The translations under genes were made by a program, and so were the position numbers. From assembly GCA_905479905.1 (NCBI GenBank), contig CAJQOK010000090.1, positions 1-6,731 of the forward strand: a stretch of 6,731 bases of DNA, given 5' to 3'. Numbering within the stretch: position 1 is the first letter of the stretch; each line of letters starts with the position of its first letter. This document shows, piece after piece, positions 6,201 through 6,731 of the stretch. The notes under the pieces were generated by a model that was given only the letters and a program-made list of their open reading frames with translations, did not search any database and was not told the origin of the DNA. This DNA is from an uncultured Aliterella sp. (GTDB lineage Bacteria > Cyanobacteriota > Cyanobacteriia > Cyanobacteriales > Chroococcidiopsidaceae).

Positions 6201-6274
6201 TCCCCCCTTTTTCAAGGGGAGTCAAAAAGCGGTGTAGCTTTGCTTCCCGCTTTGTTGACGTGGGTTAGGGGGGA
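6201..6274. repeat. Nested C-run/G-run hairpin element in the convergent gap
   Basis: An outer stem pairs TCCCCCCT (6201-6208) with AGGGGGGA (6267-6274). Inside it, CCCCTT (6204-6209) can instead pair with AAGGGG (6214-6219) around a four-base loop, and AAAGCGG (6226-6232) pairs with CCGCTTT (6247-6253). Elements of this C-run/G-run look are common between cyanobacterial genes. It fills the gap between the ilvD stop and the oxidase gene, and its right arm overlaps the last codons and stop of the oxidase (stop at 6265-6267). Only one copy lies in the window, so its repeat status rests on general knowledge. Confidence 0.55.
6224..6253 (-). terminator. Terminator candidate for the amine oxidase gene
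   Basis: On the minus strand AAAGCGG (6253-6247), a 14-base loop and CCGCTTT (6232-6226) run directly into further T's (five in a row, 6228-6224). This begins 11 bases after the oxidase stop. A second stem, CCCCTT-GAAA-AAGGGG (6219-6204), follows with a GNRA-type loop. For ilvD on the plus strand, the CCCCTT/AAGGGG stem lacks a T-run, so termination in that direction is less certain. Confidence 0.5.
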
Positions 6275-6731
6275 TCGAATTTTGAGCTATTCACCCCCAA
6301 GTCTTGCAATATTTCCTTCGCGGCTACTTCCCCACTTTCACAACCCCCTTCCATATAGCCTTGCGCCGTTGAAGAACAATGTTCGCCTGCAAAAAACAAA
6401 TTCCCTACCCGCTCTTTTTCTGCTCCGGCGATACTTGTCCATTGCCCAACTAAATAACACGAATAAGAACCTTGAAAATAGGGTTCTCCCAACCAATAAG
6501 CGCGGATTGCTTCACTCGTTTGGCGGACATCGCTAATCCCTGGAAATATCCTATCTAACTGACTTACTAACTTTTTTGCTTGACTTTCGGGCGATATTGT
6601 GCCTAACGACGCGCTATATTTACCACCAGTAAAGTTAGTAATTAATCCTTGAGTACCTGAAATATAACGACTAGATTGCCAGGTACTTTGAAACTCTAAA
6701 TCAGTAAAAATAGCAGCGTTTGATTGATATT
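6265..6731 (-). CDS. Flavin-dependent amine oxidase (monoamine oxidase family), C-terminal part
   Basis: The minus-strand frame is open from the stop at 6267-6265 to the right edge, giving the last 154 residues; the N-terminal Rossmann FAD-binding part lies outside. The visible sequence runs from a substrate-domain stretch (QSSRYISGTQGLITNF, ending ISDVRQTSEAIRAYW) through FQGSYSCYLVGQWT to the family's C-terminal FAD-contact signature GNLFFAGEHCSSTAQGYMEG followed by GCESGEVAAKEIL. This signature is diagnostic of the MAO/polyamine-oxidase/L-amino-acid-oxidase superfamily, which oxidises amines with release of aldehyde, ammonia (or amine) and H2O2. The substrate cannot be read from this part. 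The protein ends in KFDPP, whose last codons are supplied by the hairpin element at 6201-6274. The gene converges on ilvD with a 77-bp gap. There is no frameshift or stop in the visible part. Confidence 0.9.
   Translation of the reverse strand, partial: YQSNAAIFTDLEFQSTWQSSRYISGTQGLITNFTGGKYSASLGTISPESQAKKLVSQLDRIFPGISDVRQTSEAIRAYWLGEPYFQGSYSCYLVGQWTSIAGAEKERVGNLFFAGEHCSSTAQGYMEGGCESGEVAAKEILQDLGVNSSKFDPP

Noticed and set aside
6240..6536. 98-codon open frame on the plus strand
   Set aside because: It lies antisense to the clearly conserved C-terminal signature of the amine oxidase and encodes nothing recognisable.

Overview
The window looks like chromosomal DNA from a cyanobacterium. At least eleven perfect copies of the octamer GCGATCGC (the HIP1 sequence typical of cyanobacteria) are scattered through coding DNA, about 0.1 being expected by chance in equal-composition sequence of this length. 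The proteins also read as typical cyanobacterial orthologues. A genus cannot be named from this sequence. I see no phage, IS, CRISPR, rRNA or tRNA feature.

Layout, left to right. The left edge holds the first 27 codons of a minus-strand permease (81 down to 1). Upstream of it on the same strand is an exported YkuD-type L,D-transpeptidase (736-194). A 301-bp AT-rich divergent region (737-1037) carries two inverted repeats built on TATGTA/TACATA; one contains a perfect GTA-N8-TAC (NtcA-type) core. It separates the transpeptidase from a plus-strand gene (1038-1658) for a small exported Thr/Ser-rich protein of unknown function, which ends in a hairpin terminator. Then come two overlapping minus-strand genes: an AvtA-type valine-pyruvate aminotransferase (3649-2360) followed by rimM (2367-1741). 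A minus-strand four-to-five-segment membrane protein with an internal duplication (4389-3781) is divergent from ilvD (4502-6187, dihydroxy-acid dehydratase). ilvD converges on the 3' part of a flavin amine oxidase gene that runs off the right edge (6731-6265). The convergent gap is filled by a C-run/G-run hairpin element that also encodes the last residues of the oxidase.

How the genes fit together. IlvD makes 2-oxoisovalerate and AvtA can aminate it to valine, so two steps of valine metabolism lie close together but are not co-transcribed. RimM is a 16S rRNA/30S maturation factor whose start overlaps the avtA stop, which suggests translational coupling. The transpeptidase and the Thr-rich protein are both exported and share one regulatory region, which hints at an envelope connection but does not prove it.

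Most of the window is ordinary housekeeping sequence. I found no convincing new multi-gene system. The points most worth checking are the divergent regulatory region at 737-1037, the unknown secreted protein with its basic-hydrophobic tail, the duplicated membrane protein, and the repeat overlapping the oxidase 3' end.
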